Of a DNA stretch of 64,000 bases, positions 44,301 through 53,203 are shown in pieces. Every line of letters begins with the position of its first letter. The first letter of the stretch is position 1. Below the pieces are notes generated by a model, which did no database searches, was not told the origin of the DNA, and saw only the letters and a program-made list of their open reading frames with translations. This DNA comes from Marinilongibacter aquaticus (GTDB lineage Bacteria; Bacteroidota; Bacteroidia; Cytophagales; Spirosomataceae). The stretch spans positions 1,364,001 through 1,428,000 of the forward strand of contig NZ_CP083757.1 of assembly GCF_020149935.1 (NCBI RefSeq), read 5' to 3'. The translations under genes were made by a program, and so were the position numbers.

Positions 44301-44702
44301 ATGAAAAAAGAAAAGCAACTTTCAAGCTCTCAATTGAGTGAATATATCGTTGAAGGGATGCACGAGAAAAAGGCAAATCAAGTGATACTTATGGATTTGC
44401 GAAAAGTGAAAAACACCATAACGGACTATTTCGTGATATGCTCGGGCAATTCGGATACACAAATCGACGCCATAGCACGCTCGGTAGAAGAAGTGGTGTA
44501 CAAAAAGACCAACCAGAACCCTTGGAATACAGAGGGCAGACAAAATAAGGAGTGGGTTTTGCTCGATTATGTAGATGTGGTGGTGCACATTTTCATATCG
44601 CAAAAGAGAGCCTTTTACGATATCGAATCGCTTTGGGGCGATGCCGAAATCACTTATTTTACTGACGATTTGAAGCCCTCGAAAGTACCAATAGCCAATT
44701 AA
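44301..44702 (+). CDS. rsfS: Ribosome silencing factor
   Basis: A 133-residue RsfS/Iojap protein, which binds ribosomal protein uL14 on the large subunit and blocks subunit joining when nutrients are short. The family core VILMDLRKVKNTITDYFVICSGNSD (seen from about residue 32), the KPWNTEGRQNKEWVLLDY-like block and the VVVHIFISQKRAFYDIESLWGDA end are present. It is 28 bp upstream of ftsH, a common Bacteroidota arrangement, so the two are probably cotranscribed. Confidence 0.96.
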   Translation: MKKEKQLSSSQLSEYIVEGMHEKKANQVILMDLRKVKNTITDYFVICSGNSDTQIDAIARSVEEVVYKKTNQNPWNTEGRQNKEWVLLDYVDVVVHIFISQKRAFYDIESLWGDAEITYFTDDLKPSKVPIAN

Positions 44703-44730
44703 TTTAGAAAGTATTATTAATTAAGAAAAT

Positions 44731-46797
44731 ATGTCTGAAAACAATAATTCATTACCAAAACCGAAGAAAAAGACACCCATTGGTAATGGTCCGGGATTTC
44801 AAGGCTGGATAATCCTGGCCCTTATTGTGGGAATCATCGGGGTAATGCTTTTTTCGAGCAATAAAAGTTTGTCTCCAATCAAATACAAACAGCTGGAGCA
44901 AATGGTGGAAAACGGCGATGTAGCCAAAGTGGCGGTGGTTTCCGACGCCAATTTGGTGGAAGTCACCCTGAAAAGTGAAGCACTGCAGAAGTCGGAGTAT
45001 AAAAAACTATTGGGCAACAACCGATTCACCTCCGGCCCGCACCTGAAAGTGGAAATTATTTCGGAGCTGTCGTTTATGAACGACTTCAACAACTTTCTCA
45101 AAAGCACAAATTTGACAGAAGACGAGAAAGCCAGTCTGTATCCTGAACCGATACACCGTGAAAACATTATGAACACGCTGCTGAATTGGTTACCACTCAT
45201 CCTGTTTTTTGGGTTGATGTACTTTTTGATGACCAGAATGGCAGGCGGTGGCGGCCCCGGTGGAGCCTTGTTCAACATCGGCAAATCCAGAGCGGCTTTG
45301 TTCGATGCGGACAACAAAGTGAAAATAACGTTTAAAGATGTAGCCGGACTCGACGAAGCCAAAGAAGAACTATCTGAAATTGTCGATTTCCTTAAAAAGC
45401 CTAAAAAATATACCGAATTGGGTGGCAAAATCCCCAAAGGAGCTTTATTGGTAGGCCCTCCGGGCACAGGTAAAACCCTTATGGCTAAGGCTGTAGCGGG
45501 CGAAGCCAGTGTACCTTTCTTTTCGCTCTCAGGTTCTGATTTTGTGGAAATGTTCGTAGGTGTGGGTGCCGCTCGTGTACGCGACCTTTTCAAACAAGCC
45601 AAAGAAAAAGCTCCTTGTATTATTTTCATTGATGAAATTGATGCTGTAGGACGATTGAGAGGACGCGGAGCCATGCCCGGTGGAAACGATGAACGCGAGA
45701 ATACATTGAACTCTTTGCTAGTCGAAATGGATGGTTTTGGTTCTGAAACAGGTATTATCATTATTGCGGCTTCAAACCGTCCGGATGTACTCGACCCCGC
45801 TCTGTTGCGTCCCGGTCGATTCGATAGACAGATTAGCGTGGATGCTCCTGACATTAATGGGCGTGAAGCGATTTTCAAAGTACACATGAGGCCGTTGAAG
45901 CTTGCCAAAGAAGTGGACGCCAAAAAACTGGCTACACAAACACCCGGTTTTGCCGGAGCAGAAATTGCCAACGTATGTAATGAGGCTGCTCTTCTGGCTG
46001 CCAGAAGAAACAAGAAAGAGGTTGATATGAAAGATTTCCAAGATGCCATTGATCGAGAAATCGGTGGTTTGGAAAAGAAAAACAAATTGATTTCGCCTGA
46101 AGAAAAAGAAATCGTGGCCTTCCACGAAGCGGGCCATGCCGTAACGGGCTGGTTCTTGGAACACGCAAATCCTTTGGTGAAAGTGAGTATTGTACCTCGT
46201 GGTATTGCCGCTTTGGGTTACGCTCAATATTTGCCAAAAGAGCAGTATTTGTACCGTACAGAGCAGCTTTTCGACGAGATGTGTATGGCTTTAGGTGGTC
46301 GTGCGGCAGAAGAAGTGGTATTTGGTAAAATTTCTACAGGAGCCTTGAGCGATCTTGAAAAGATAACCAAAATGGCCTACAGCATGGTAACCATCTACGG
46401 TTTGAACGAAGAGATTGGTAACCTTTCTTTCTACGATTCCAAAGGGCAATCGGAATACAGTTTCACCAAGCCATACTCTGATGATACGGCAAGGAAAATC
46501 GATGCAGAAGTAAAAAAACTTGTGGATCAAGCTTACTTGAGAACCAAGGAACTTTTGATGACGAGAAGAGAGGAATTGAACAAGCTGGCTCAAGAACTTT
46601 TGAGCAAAGAAATTCTTTACCAAAGTGATCTTGTTGACCTGATCGGCCAAAGACCTTTTGACAAACCAACTGCTTACCAAGAGTTTATGGACAAGAAAGA
46701 GGAAGAAACGGTAACAGAAGATGAGGAGACAAAAGAAGACGAAAGTAAAGCGGAAGAAATAGTAGACGCCGAAGAGAATAAAGAAACTGAAGCGTAA
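44731..46797 (+). CDS. ftsH: ATP-dependent zinc metalloprotease FtsH
   Basis: A 688-residue hexameric membrane AAA+ protease that degrades misfolded membrane proteins and regulators. Two N-terminal membrane segments (about 25-43 and 148-168) flank a periplasmic domain. Walker A GPPGTGKT is at 242-249, Walker B FIDEID follows near 300, and the zinc site HEAGH is at 465-469. The C-terminal about 35 residues are very acidic (Glu/Asp-rich), as in other Bacteroidota FtsH. A strong terminator follows. Confidence 0.98.
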   Translation: MSENNNSLPKPKKKTPIGNGPGFQGWIILALIVGIIGVMLFSSNKSLSPIKYKQLEQMVENGDVAKVAVVSDANLVEVTLKSEALQKSEYKKLLGNNRFTSGPHLKVEIISELSFMNDFNNFLKSTNLTEDEKASLYPEPIHRENIMNTLLNWLPLILFFGLMYFLMTRMAGGGGPGGALFNIGKSRAALFDADNKVKITFKDVAGLDEAKEELSEIVDFLKKPKKYTELGGKIPKGALLVGPPGTGKTLMAKAVAGEASVPFFSLSGSDFVEMFVGVGAARVRDLFKQAKEKAPCIIFIDEIDAVGRLRGRGAMPGGNDERENTLNSLLVEMDGFGSETGIIIIAASNRPDVLDPALLRPGRFDRQISVDAPDINGREAIFKVHMRPLKLAKEVDAKKLATQTPGFAGAEIANVCNEAALLAARRNKKEVDMKDFQDAIDREIGGLEKKNKLISPEEKEIVAFHEAGHAVTGWFLEHANPLVKVSIVPRGIAALGYAQYLPKEQYLYRTEQLFDEMCMALGGRAAEEVVFGKISTGALSDLEKITKMAYSMVTIYGLNEEIGNLSFYDSKGQSEYSFTKPYSDDTARKIDAEVKKLVDQAYLRTKELLMTRREELNKLAQELLSKEILYQSDLVDLIGQRPFDKPTAYQEFMDKKEEETVTEDEETKEDESKAEEIVDAEENKETEA

Positions 46798-46819
46798 GGA
46801 AAAAGCGAACGCAAAAATA

Positions 46820-46855
46820 AAGGGCGGTTTTCTGATCTCAGAAAACCGCCCTTTT
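46820..46855. terminator. Bidirectional terminator after ftsH
   Basis: A perfect 17-bp inverted repeat (46820-46836 and 46839-46855) between the convergent ftsH and DUF58 genes, with A/T runs on both sides. Confidence 0.92.
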
Positions 46856-46870
46856 CTATTTTAAAACAAT

Positions 46871-47770
46871 CTATTTCATTTTGCTTCTACGCAGCAAAAA
46901 AGAAGTCATTATCTGATCAAACCCTGCACGGATATCGGCCTCCATGAAATCAATCCCATATTGTCCCGATCTCAGTTTCAAATCTTCGTAAAAAGCATGA
47001 ATGGCCTCCTGATATTGCTTTTTCACCTGACTGGGTTGAGCTTTTAATTTCTCGCCACTTTCCAGATCAATAAATTCGTAGGGGCGTTCATCAAACATAA
47101 AATCCCGTTCTGTGCTTTTGTCTGTCACATGAAAAAGCAACACTTCATGCTTTTTGTGTTTCATATGTTGCAAAGCCGAAAACAGCTCTTCCCTATCCTC
47201 ATTGTGATCGAACATATCACTGAAAATAATCACCAAAGACCGCTTATGAATTTTATCGGCCAATTGGTGCAAGGTTTCGGCCACATGGGTCGATTGCACA
47301 TTCGGTTTTGAAGTCAACAACCTATCCAATTCCACATAAATCTGATGAATATGGCCCGGAGTCGATTTTACCGCGGTCTGCGTTTCTATTTGGTCGGAAA
47401 AAGTAACCAAACTCACCGCATCCCTTTGCCTCTGCATCAAATTGGCCAAAGTAGCGGCCGCAAGGCAAGCAAATACCATTTTGCCCTTATCCTTTTGCGG
47501 ATAATACATGGAAGGCGAAACATCCAAGAGCAAATGGCAACGCAGGTTGGTTTCTTCCTCGTACCGTTTCACGTACAGGCGGTCAGTTTTTCCAAATACT
47601 TTCCAATCGATATGCCGCGTGCTTTCTCCTGTATTGTACAAACGGTGTTCTGCAAACTCTACAGAAAAACCGTGAAAAGGCGATTTGTGCAAACCCGTAA
47701 TGAATCCTTCGACCAATTGCCGAGCCAAAAGCTCCAAATTCCCGTATTCTCTAATTTTGGCTAAATCCAC
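46871..47770 (-). CDS. DUF58 domain protein
   Basis: A 299-residue cytosolic DUF58 protein. The family block TGESTRHIDWKVFGKTDRLYVK spans about 47-68, and a von Willebrand A-like domain follows, with a MIDAS-type DVSPS at 83-87. In many bacteria DUF58 proteins work with a MoxR AAA+ ATPase and other VWA proteins; no moxR is present here. The start is GTG at 47770; a stop lies just upstream in frame and no ATG is available. It follows the RlpA gene by 10 bp. Confidence 0.9.
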   Translation of the reverse strand: MDLAKIREYGNLELLARQLVEGFITGLHKSPFHGFSVEFAEHRLYNTGESTRHIDWKVFGKTDRLYVKRYEEETNLRCHLLLDVSPSMYYPQKDKGKMVFACLAAATLANLMQRQRDAVSLVTFSDQIETQTAVKSTPGHIHQIYVELDRLLTSKPNVQSTHVAETLHQLADKIHKRSLVIIFSDMFDHNEDREELFSALQHMKHKKHEVLLFHVTDKSTERDFMFDERPYEFIDLESGEKLKAQPSQVKKQYQEAIHAFYEDLKLRSGQYGIDFMEADIRAGFDQIMTSFLLRRSKMK

Positions 47771-47780
47771 GCGAGGCTGT

Positions 47781-48239
47781 TCAATTTAAAGCATTGGCAA
47801 TATTTGTTCCTTCCTTTTCCAAAGTATGGACGATCGACTGAATGGGCGTAATAAAAACCCGTCCGTCTTCGCCAACCACCGTAGCCGCCACCTTCGCCAC
47901 GCCTATGTGCCGCATGCCCAATTGCTTGGCCGCCGCAGTAGACAAATCGATGATTCTGTTTCGGGAATAAGGCCCGCGGTCGTTTACACGCACCAAAACC
48001 GTAGAGTCGTTTCCGAGGTTTTTCACTTCCAACATCGTACCGAATGGCAAAGACTTGTGAGCACAGGTAAGGGCATTCTGATCCATCTTCTCTCCATTGG
48101 CCGTTTTTTTCCCATGAAAGCGTGGGCCATAGTAAGAAGCCATCCCTTCCATCTGGGTTCCCAAAAGAGTATCTTCTTCTTTATTTTCGCAAAAAAGGAG
48201 CAAGATCGAAACCATAAAAGCCAAGATTGTGGCTTGCAT
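47781..48239 (-). CDS. RlpA-like septal lytic transglycosylase family protein
   Basis: A 152-residue exported protein with a double-psi beta-barrel. A hydrophobic N-terminus ends LLLFC17, which may be a lipoprotein acceptor although the lipobox is poor. The RlpA pattern GMASYYGPRFHGKKTANGE, ALTCAHKSLPFGT, VRVNDRGPYSRNRIIDLS is complete, with the His/Asp pair used for cleavage of denuded glycan strands in the Pseudomonas enzyme. No SPOR domain is present, so septal targeting by that route is absent. It is cotranscribed with DUF58. Confidence 0.93.
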   Translation of the reverse strand: MQATILAFMVSILLLFCENKEEDTLLGTQMEGMASYYGPRFHGKKTANGEKMDQNALTCAHKSLPFGTMLEVKNLGNDSTVLVRVNDRGPYSRNRIIDLSTAAAKQLGMRHIGVAKVAATVVGEDGRVFITPIQSIVHTLEKEGTNIANALN

Positions 48240-48382
48240 AGGCTAAATGCATTTGGTCTAAAAACAAAGTTAAAGAAACATCTGTTATTTGCTCATTCGA
48301 GGGCTGTTAAATCAAGTTAAACGCAAAAATGACCACTCAATGATTTTTTTACCGTTTTATTTTTATTGAATCAATAAAAAAC

Positions 48383-48390
48383 TATTTTTG
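48383..48390 (+). promoter_or_regulatory. Promoter -7 element for the PUR-like gene
   Basis: TATTTTTG, exact TAnnTTTG, 32 bp before the GTG start. The upstream DNA is very AT-rich with no clear -33 TTTG. Confidence 0.5.
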
Positions 48391-48422
48391 ACCTTATTGT
48401 TTAACCTATAAAAATCAGCAAG

Positions 48423-48782
48423 GTGCAACGCGAAGAGAAAGAAATGATCTTCTCAAAACGAGTACGTGCAGGAAAACGCACTTATTTTTTTGATGTAAGG
48501 ACAACGCGGTCGAACGACTACTACATGACAGTAACCGAAAGCCGCAGACAGCAGAGAGACGGTGATTTTGTCTATGAAAAAAGCAAACTGTTTATCTACA
48601 AAGAAGACTTCAACAAATTTGTGGAAGCCCTTCAAGAAACAGTGGACCATATCAAAACAGAGCTTTTGCCCGATTTTGATTTCGACCAATATGCAAACAA
48701 CGACGAAGAGCAAGAAGAAAAACCGGTAGCCGCAAAAGAAAACCAAGATTCTTTCAGCAATTCTGAATTGAAATGGGAATAA
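48423..48782 (+). CDS. PUR-like DNA/RNA-binding protein (DUF3276)
   Basis: A 119-residue protein of the DUF3276/bacterial PUR family, single-stranded nucleic-acid binders related to eukaryotic Pur-alpha. The core FSKRVRAGKRTYFFDVR, DYYMTVTESRR and KLFIYKEDFNKF is typical, followed by a Glu-rich tail. The start is GTG at 48423; ATG at 48444 would lose the N-terminal charged residues but keep the fold. The physiological role is not settled. Confidence 0.92.
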   Translation: MQREEKEMIFSKRVRAGKRTYFFDVRTTRSNDYYMTVTESRRQQRDGDFVYEKSKLFIYKEDFNKFVEALQETVDHIKTELLPDFDFDQYANNDEEQEEKPVAAKENQDSFSNSELKWE

Positions 48783-48786
48783 TTCA

Positions 48787-49419
48787 CTAATTCATATCCC
48801 CTGAAAGAATTATTTGGAACCTGCCTTGCGGGTTCTTCGCATATTCTATCATGGCCTCGGCCACATTTTCAGCAGGTATCCCCTTGTAATTTTTAGGAAT
48901 AAGGATATCCAACAATTTCACCAAAACCTTGCCCACAGCTTCGCCTGTGCGGCTTTCTTTTCTTTCCCCCAAAAGCATAGCTGGCCTAAAAACACCAATA
49001 TTCTCCAATCGGATAGACTTTAGTTTTTCTTCCAATTGGCCCTTTACACGATTGTAAAAAAATGAAGAGAACGGATCGGCTCCCATAGCTGTGACCACCG
49101 CAAAAAGCTCGGCTTCATTTTTTTCGGCAATTTGTGCCAAATGCAGAGGGTAAGCGAAATCTACTTTTCGAAAGTTTTCCTTCGACCCCGCATTTTTTAT
49201 GGTTGTGCCTAAACAACAAAAATACTGATCGGCTCGAAAAGCATAGGTTTCAAGCTTATCAAAGTCCACTTCCAATTCGGTGAGTTTTGCATGGTTCAGG
49301 CCAGTTTTTCTTCGGCCAATACTGACTACTTTTTCATAGTCTTCGCTTGCAAGCAATTTTTTCAACAGGTGACTGCCGACCAAACCACTCGCTCCTGCGA
49401 TTAGGGCTGTTTTGGGCAT
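48787..49419 (-). CDS. NAD(P)-binding oxidoreductase, TIP30/HTATIP2-like
   Basis: A 210-residue atypical short-chain dehydrogenase. The nucleotide-binding GASGLVG motif is at 9-15, a Cys-Cys-LGTT strand lies near 70, and the YNRVK stretch supplies the YxxxK pair. The length and pattern match the NAD(P)H-binding HTATIP2-like proteins. The substrate is unknown. It is convergent with the PUR-like gene (4 bp between stops) and has no obvious operon partner. Confidence 0.85.
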   Translation of the reverse strand: MPKTALIAGASGLVGSHLLKKLLASEDYEKVVSIGRRKTGLNHAKLTELEVDFDKLETYAFRADQYFCCLGTTIKNAGSKENFRKVDFAYPLHLAQIAEKNEAELFAVVTAMGADPFSSFFYNRVKGQLEEKLKSIRLENIGVFRPAMLLGERKESRTGEAVGKVLVKLLDILIPKNYKGIPAENVAEAMIEYAKNPQGRFQIILSGDMN

Positions 49420-49554
49420 GGCAAATTTAATTGGTACTCTATCGAGGCAATTTCAGAAAATCCTGCCTTTTGCAGGCAAAAAATCTGGAAATTAAGAGTC
49501 CAAAATTCCGCATTCTAAAGAAACAGTACAGAATCGTCCCGTTTTCCTTAGGCT

Positions 49555-50337
49555 TTAAGCCAACAACGCCTGCCTTTCCAAAATAGCCTGGGCTATTCCG
49601 TCCCACAGAGCCACCCTTTTCTCCAGAGCGGCGATGGCCACCTGTTCGGTTTCGGCCCATTTTTGTTTATCCGAGCCACACAAAGACTGGATCATTTTCA
49701 AAGAAAGGGGGCCATGCTCGTCGCCATCCAATTCGATATGACGGGCCAAATAGTATTTCAACTTTTCTTGATTCTTTCCTTCATTCTCTGCCCCATTCAA
49801 AATCTCGATAAACATATCGGGAATCAGGTCTTCTCTTCCAAAAGTAAAAGCCGAAGCAATCTGGTGCATTTTCCCCGAAGCAATAACCTCAAAAGTGAAG
49901 GCTACAAACTCCTTCACCGATTGCGGCACATCCATTTTAGCCAAGGCTTCTTCCACCGATTTTCCTGCTTTCAATTGTTCCAAAAAAGCGGCGATCACAT
50001 CCGTATCGGCTCCCGTTTGGCCCATCGCTTCAAGATACATTTCAAAATGGCTCTTCACTTCGCCTTTCTCATTCACATCCGACTCCTCTCCCAAAACTAT
50101 TTCATTGATAAAGCGAACGATTTCGGCCTGTGGGGCCGGCATCCAAGGCACTTCAACGCAGGTTAAGCCCTTTTGCAGGGCTTTCAATAGAGACATGAAA
50201 TCCCATACGGCAAACACATGATGCTCCATAAAAAGGCGAACATCTTCCAATTCTTTGAGCGTACTGTACAAGCTATGGTTTTGCAATCTCGAACGCAGGT
50301 TCTCGATCTTGTCCTCAATGATTTGTATTTCGTGCAT
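49555..50337 (-). CDS. DUF3050 protein, heme-oxygenase-like fold
   Basis: A 260-residue helical protein of DUF3050. Candidate metal ligands are visible: EHH in the helix EHHVFAVWDFM (near 37-39) and H-x3-D-x3-H in HIELDGDEH (near 207-215). These resemble the ligand helices of heme-oxygenase-like diiron oxidases, so a metal-dependent oxidase role is possible; this is inference. The start is put at the ATG 50337, which gives a family-like N-terminus; the frame extends to 50370. A 135-bp gap with no clear terminator separates it from the oxidoreductase. Confidence 0.8.
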   Translation of the reverse strand: MHEIQIIEDKIENLRSRLQNHSLYSTLKELEDVRLFMEHHVFAVWDFMSLLKALQKGLTCVEVPWMPAPQAEIVRFINEIVLGEESDVNEKGEVKSHFEMYLEAMGQTGADTDVIAAFLEQLKAGKSVEEALAKMDVPQSVKEFVAFTFEVIASGKMHQIASAFTFGREDLIPDMFIEILNGAENEGKNQEKLKYYLARHIELDGDEHGPLSLKMIQSLCGSDKQKWAETEQVAIAALEKRVALWDGIAQAILERQALLA

Positions 50338-50539
50338 AATGCTAATATTTCGGACCGCAAAATTAGGCAATTATCGGCAGAACAGCAGGGTGACTACCAA
50401 ACTGAACTTTGTCAAAAGATAATTTTAAATGTCAACACAGTCTAATTTACATAAAGCACTATTGCAATACAGGCATTTGACTTATATTCCTCTATCTTTA
50501 AGTACAAATGGATAAATCCACAAAATGACACACTTTATT

Positions 50540-50869
50540 ATGAAATCACCCCTTCTATTCAAGTCATTCCCATATTCCAGACTAGATCAAATCCAAAATT
50601 ATCATTGTCAATATTTTGATTCGAAACGCAGGAAAATATGGAGTACTGACATGGACTTCAAGAACAACTATGTGGCCTTAACTTACTATTCCTCACATGT
50701 TGTAAGAACGGGTTCCTGGCCAAACAGGAACACCAGAATCAACCAAAGCATAGAAACAATCTCATGGGAAATAGCCAATTATCCCGTAGTATTGGTCGCT
50801 TCCAAGTCAGATATCGATGCGGTGAATAACCAACCAAATGCAAATAAAACTTTAGTAAGATTACAATGA
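50540..50869 (+). CDS. Orphan hypothetical protein
   Basis: A 109-residue protein I do not recognise (114 residues if it begins at 50525). It has no signal peptide or membrane segment, several aromatic residues and a SSHVVRTGSWPNRNTRINQS stretch. Its last codons overlap the next gene as ATGA, so the two are coupled. The AT-rich composition differs from the flanking genes. TTTG at 50476 and TATCTTTA at 50493-50500 form a weak promoter, but with only 13 bp between them. Confidence 0.6.
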   Translation: MKSPLLFKSFPYSRLDQIQNYHCQYFDSKRRKIWSTDMDFKNNYVALTYYSSHVVRTGSWPNRNTRINQSIETISWEIANYPVVLVASKSDIDAVNNQPNANKTLVRLQ

Positions 50870-51381
50870 AACAAATAAGTTCAATAAGCACTATTTTACT
50901 ACTGGCCTGTTTCTCCTGCTTAAAGGATGTTTTCCCTGACGGCAACCCAAGTTTTAAAGTCATCAATGAATCCAAAAAGAAGATTGAATGGGTTGCTATA
51001 TACGCCCAAGATGAAAACTCGGATACCAAAACTCAAATTGGAAGGGATACTGGAAATCCTATTTTAGTTTGTGCATTCAACAATATAGCTCCATTAGACA
51101 GCACGATCCTCAAGGAAATAAATCTTAAAGATTTCTCTGTCACGGGCAAAGGGCATTTTATTGTTTGTACATTAGTCCATGCCCAAAATGATACATTAAA
51201 GGCGAATTGGAGGGCTTATAAAAATTTCAAGATTTACAATGACGACTCCTTTCCCCCGAGTCGATACCAAACGACGGTAGTCAAGGTTTTAGAAGAAACC
51301 TCATCCATTGAACCGGAGCTCTACTTATGTCATGCCTTTTACAAAAGTGGCATTTATAAAGAAAGCCTTTGTTCCAAATAG
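50866..51381 (+). CDS. Orphan lipoprotein
   Basis: A 171-residue exported protein with a lipoprotein-type signal (LLLAC15; C18 is a second possibility). The mature part is mostly beta-strand by pattern, with KVINESKKKIEWVAIYAQ near its start and three Cys residues toward the C-terminus. I recognise no family. It starts in the ATGA overlap with the previous gene and ends before a clear hairpin. The codon and base composition is AT-richer than its neighbours, as expected for accessory DNA. Confidence 0.7.
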   Translation: MKQISSISTILLLACFSCLKDVFPDGNPSFKVINESKKKIEWVAIYAQDENSDTKTQIGRDTGNPILVCAFNNIAPLDSTILKEINLKDFSVTGKGHFIVCTLVHAQNDTLKANWRAYKNFKIYNDDSFPPSRYQTTVVKVLEETSSIEPELYLCHAFYKSGIYKESLCSK

Positions 51382-51393
51382 CAAGGCATAATG

Positions 51394-51420
51394 TGATGAG
51401 GCTAGTTTTTAGCCTCATCA
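51394..51420. terminator. Terminator between orphan lipoprotein and symporter
   Basis: A perfect 11-bp stem (51394-51404 with 51410-51420), loop GTTTT, followed by a T-rich stretch. It lies between convergent genes. Confidence 0.82.
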
Positions 51421-51431
51421 TCACTTTTATT

Positions 51432-53051
51432 TTAATAGAACACAGTATACAATACTGTAATTACGGTCAATACAATTGCGGCTCCGATAGCGAAAGATCT
51501 GTTCACCTTAAACATCTTCACATCTATCTCAAGCCCCTTACCTTCATCGGGCAAAGCATAGCCCAGAATAAGAATGCCTGCCAAACAGATCAAGAACACC
51601 CAGCCCATACGATCGAGGAATGGAATGGCCGACCAGTCTGTTCCCGGGAATAAATTGAAATGCATTAAAAAGGCGATAATAAAGCCACCGACAATGGCAA
51701 ATAAAGCTCCGGCCGAATTGGTACGTTTCCAGAAGAAGCCCATGAAAAACGAAGCAAAAACGCCCGGCGAAACCAAACCGGTCATTTCTTGCACAAACTG
51801 AAAACCGCCTTTCTTGTCGATGCCCATAAAAGGCGAAATCACAATGGCCAAAATCATGGCAATCACGATCACAATCCGTCCGATACGCACCAATTGTTCT
51901 TCCGTTTTGTCTTTGCCTAAATATTCTTTGAAAATGTCCAAAGTGAAGATCGTTGAAATACTGTTGGCCTTACCCGCCAAAGACGCCACCACGGCAGCCG
52001 TAAGAGCAGCAAAAGACAAACCTTTAAGGCCTGTAGGCAACAAATTCAACAATACAGGGTAAGCCTTGTCCGGGTTCAAAGTACCGTCCACACCGAGCAT
52101 ATCAGCTTGGAACATGCCCCTTTGATACAAGGTATATGCAGCAATGCCCGGAAGCACCACAATAAGTGGCATCAGCAATTTCAAAAAAGCAGCGAAAAGC
52201 AAACCGTTCCGAGCCGTTTTCAAATCCGCACCCAAAGCCCGCTGCGTAATGTACTGGTTACAGCCCCAATAGTTGAGGTTCACGATCCACATGGCCCCAA
52301 ACAGGACAGTGAGGCCGGGCAGTTGTGAATAAAACTCGTTACCCTTGTTGAAAATCATATGGAAGTGATCGTCGTGCTGTTCAGTCATTGCTTTGAACCC
52401 GTTGGTCAAACCTTCCAATCCAAACTCTGAAGACACCAAATTGATGGCCAAGTAAGTAGTGGCCAAACCACCTATGATCAAGAAAAAAACCTGTATTACA
52501 TCCGTATAGCCAATCACTTTCATTCCGCCAATGGTGATGATAATGGCAAACACTGCCAGACCGATCATGCAATACCAAAAATCGAGACCACTGATGCCCG
52601 ACACCGCCAAAGCTCCCAAATACAGAATGGAGGTTAGGTTTACCATAATGTACAAAAACAGCCAAAATATAGCCATGATCAAGCTCACCGTTTTATTGTA
52701 ACGTTGGCTCAAAAACTGCGGCATGGTGAAAATCTTGTTCTTCAGATAAATGGGCATAAAAAACACTGCCACCACGATGAGTGTTGCGGCGGCCATCCAC
52801 TCGTATGTAGAAATCGCCAAACCCATTGAAAATCCATTTCCGGCCATTCCGATGAACTGTTCGGCAGAAATATTCGAAGCGATAAGCGAAGCACCAATGG
52901 CCCACCAGGTAAGCGAACCTTCGGCTAAAAAGAAATCTTTTGTATTGTTGGATTCTGACTTTTTCTTCTTGTACACGTAATATCCGTAGCCAGCTACGAC
53001 AAAAAAGTAAAAGAGAAAAACCAAATAGTCTGCGGTTTGTAAATATTGCAT
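51432..53051 (-). CDS. Sodium/solute symporter (SGLT-like)
   Basis: A 539-residue inner-membrane transporter of the SSS family with about 14 hydrophobic segments. It has the family blocks WWAIGASLIASNISAEQFIGMAG (first helix pair), FWYCMIGLAVF and a sodium-site-like segment around AALTAAVVASLAGKANSISTIF. It is closest in pattern to sodium/sugar cotransporters (SGLT/vSGLT type), but the substrate is not certain. It is divergent from the RprX-like kinase. Confidence 0.92.
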   Translation of the reverse strand: MQYLQTADYLVFLFYFFVVAGYGYYVYKKKKSESNNTKDFFLAEGSLTWWAIGASLIASNISAEQFIGMAGNGFSMGLAISTYEWMAAATLIVVAVFFMPIYLKNKIFTMPQFLSQRYNKTVSLIMAIFWLFLYIMVNLTSILYLGALAVSGISGLDFWYCMIGLAVFAIIITIGGMKVIGYTDVIQVFFLIIGGLATTYLAINLVSSEFGLEGLTNGFKAMTEQHDDHFHMIFNKGNEFYSQLPGLTVLFGAMWIVNLNYWGCNQYITQRALGADLKTARNGLLFAAFLKLLMPLIVVLPGIAAYTLYQRGMFQADMLGVDGTLNPDKAYPVLLNLLPTGLKGLSFAALTAAVVASLAGKANSISTIFTLDIFKEYLGKDKTEEQLVRIGRIVIVIAMILAIVISPFMGIDKKGGFQFVQEMTGLVSPGVFASFFMGFFWKRTNSAGALFAIVGGFIIAFLMHFNLFPGTDWSAIPFLDRMGWVFLICLAGILILGYALPDEGKGLEIDVKMFKVNRSFAIGAAIVLTVITVLYTVFY

Positions 53052-53168
53052 AGTTTGGGGTTGGTATATAATTTTCGCAAGATAAGGGAGAGAGCCTTAA
53101 AAATTCAAGCAATTCGGCCCCCTTTAGTCGATATTTTTTCGAAACCGTTCCCTTTCTCGCGATTGTTT

Positions 53169-53176
53169 TATCTTTG
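53169..53176 (+). promoter_or_regulatory. Promoter -7 element for the rprXY-like operon
   Basis: TATCTTTG, exact TAnnTTTG. It overlaps the first possible start codon (TTG 53174), so the translated start must lie downstream; TTG at 53204 fits. Confidence 0.55.
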
Positions 53177-53203
53177 TGCCTTAAATCAATACATTCGAAC
53201 CAA

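Noticed and set aside
44799-46085. 428-codon open frame on the minus strand opposite ftsH.
   Set aside because: It is antisense to a highly conserved AAA+ protease and is Ser/Lys-rich without motif.
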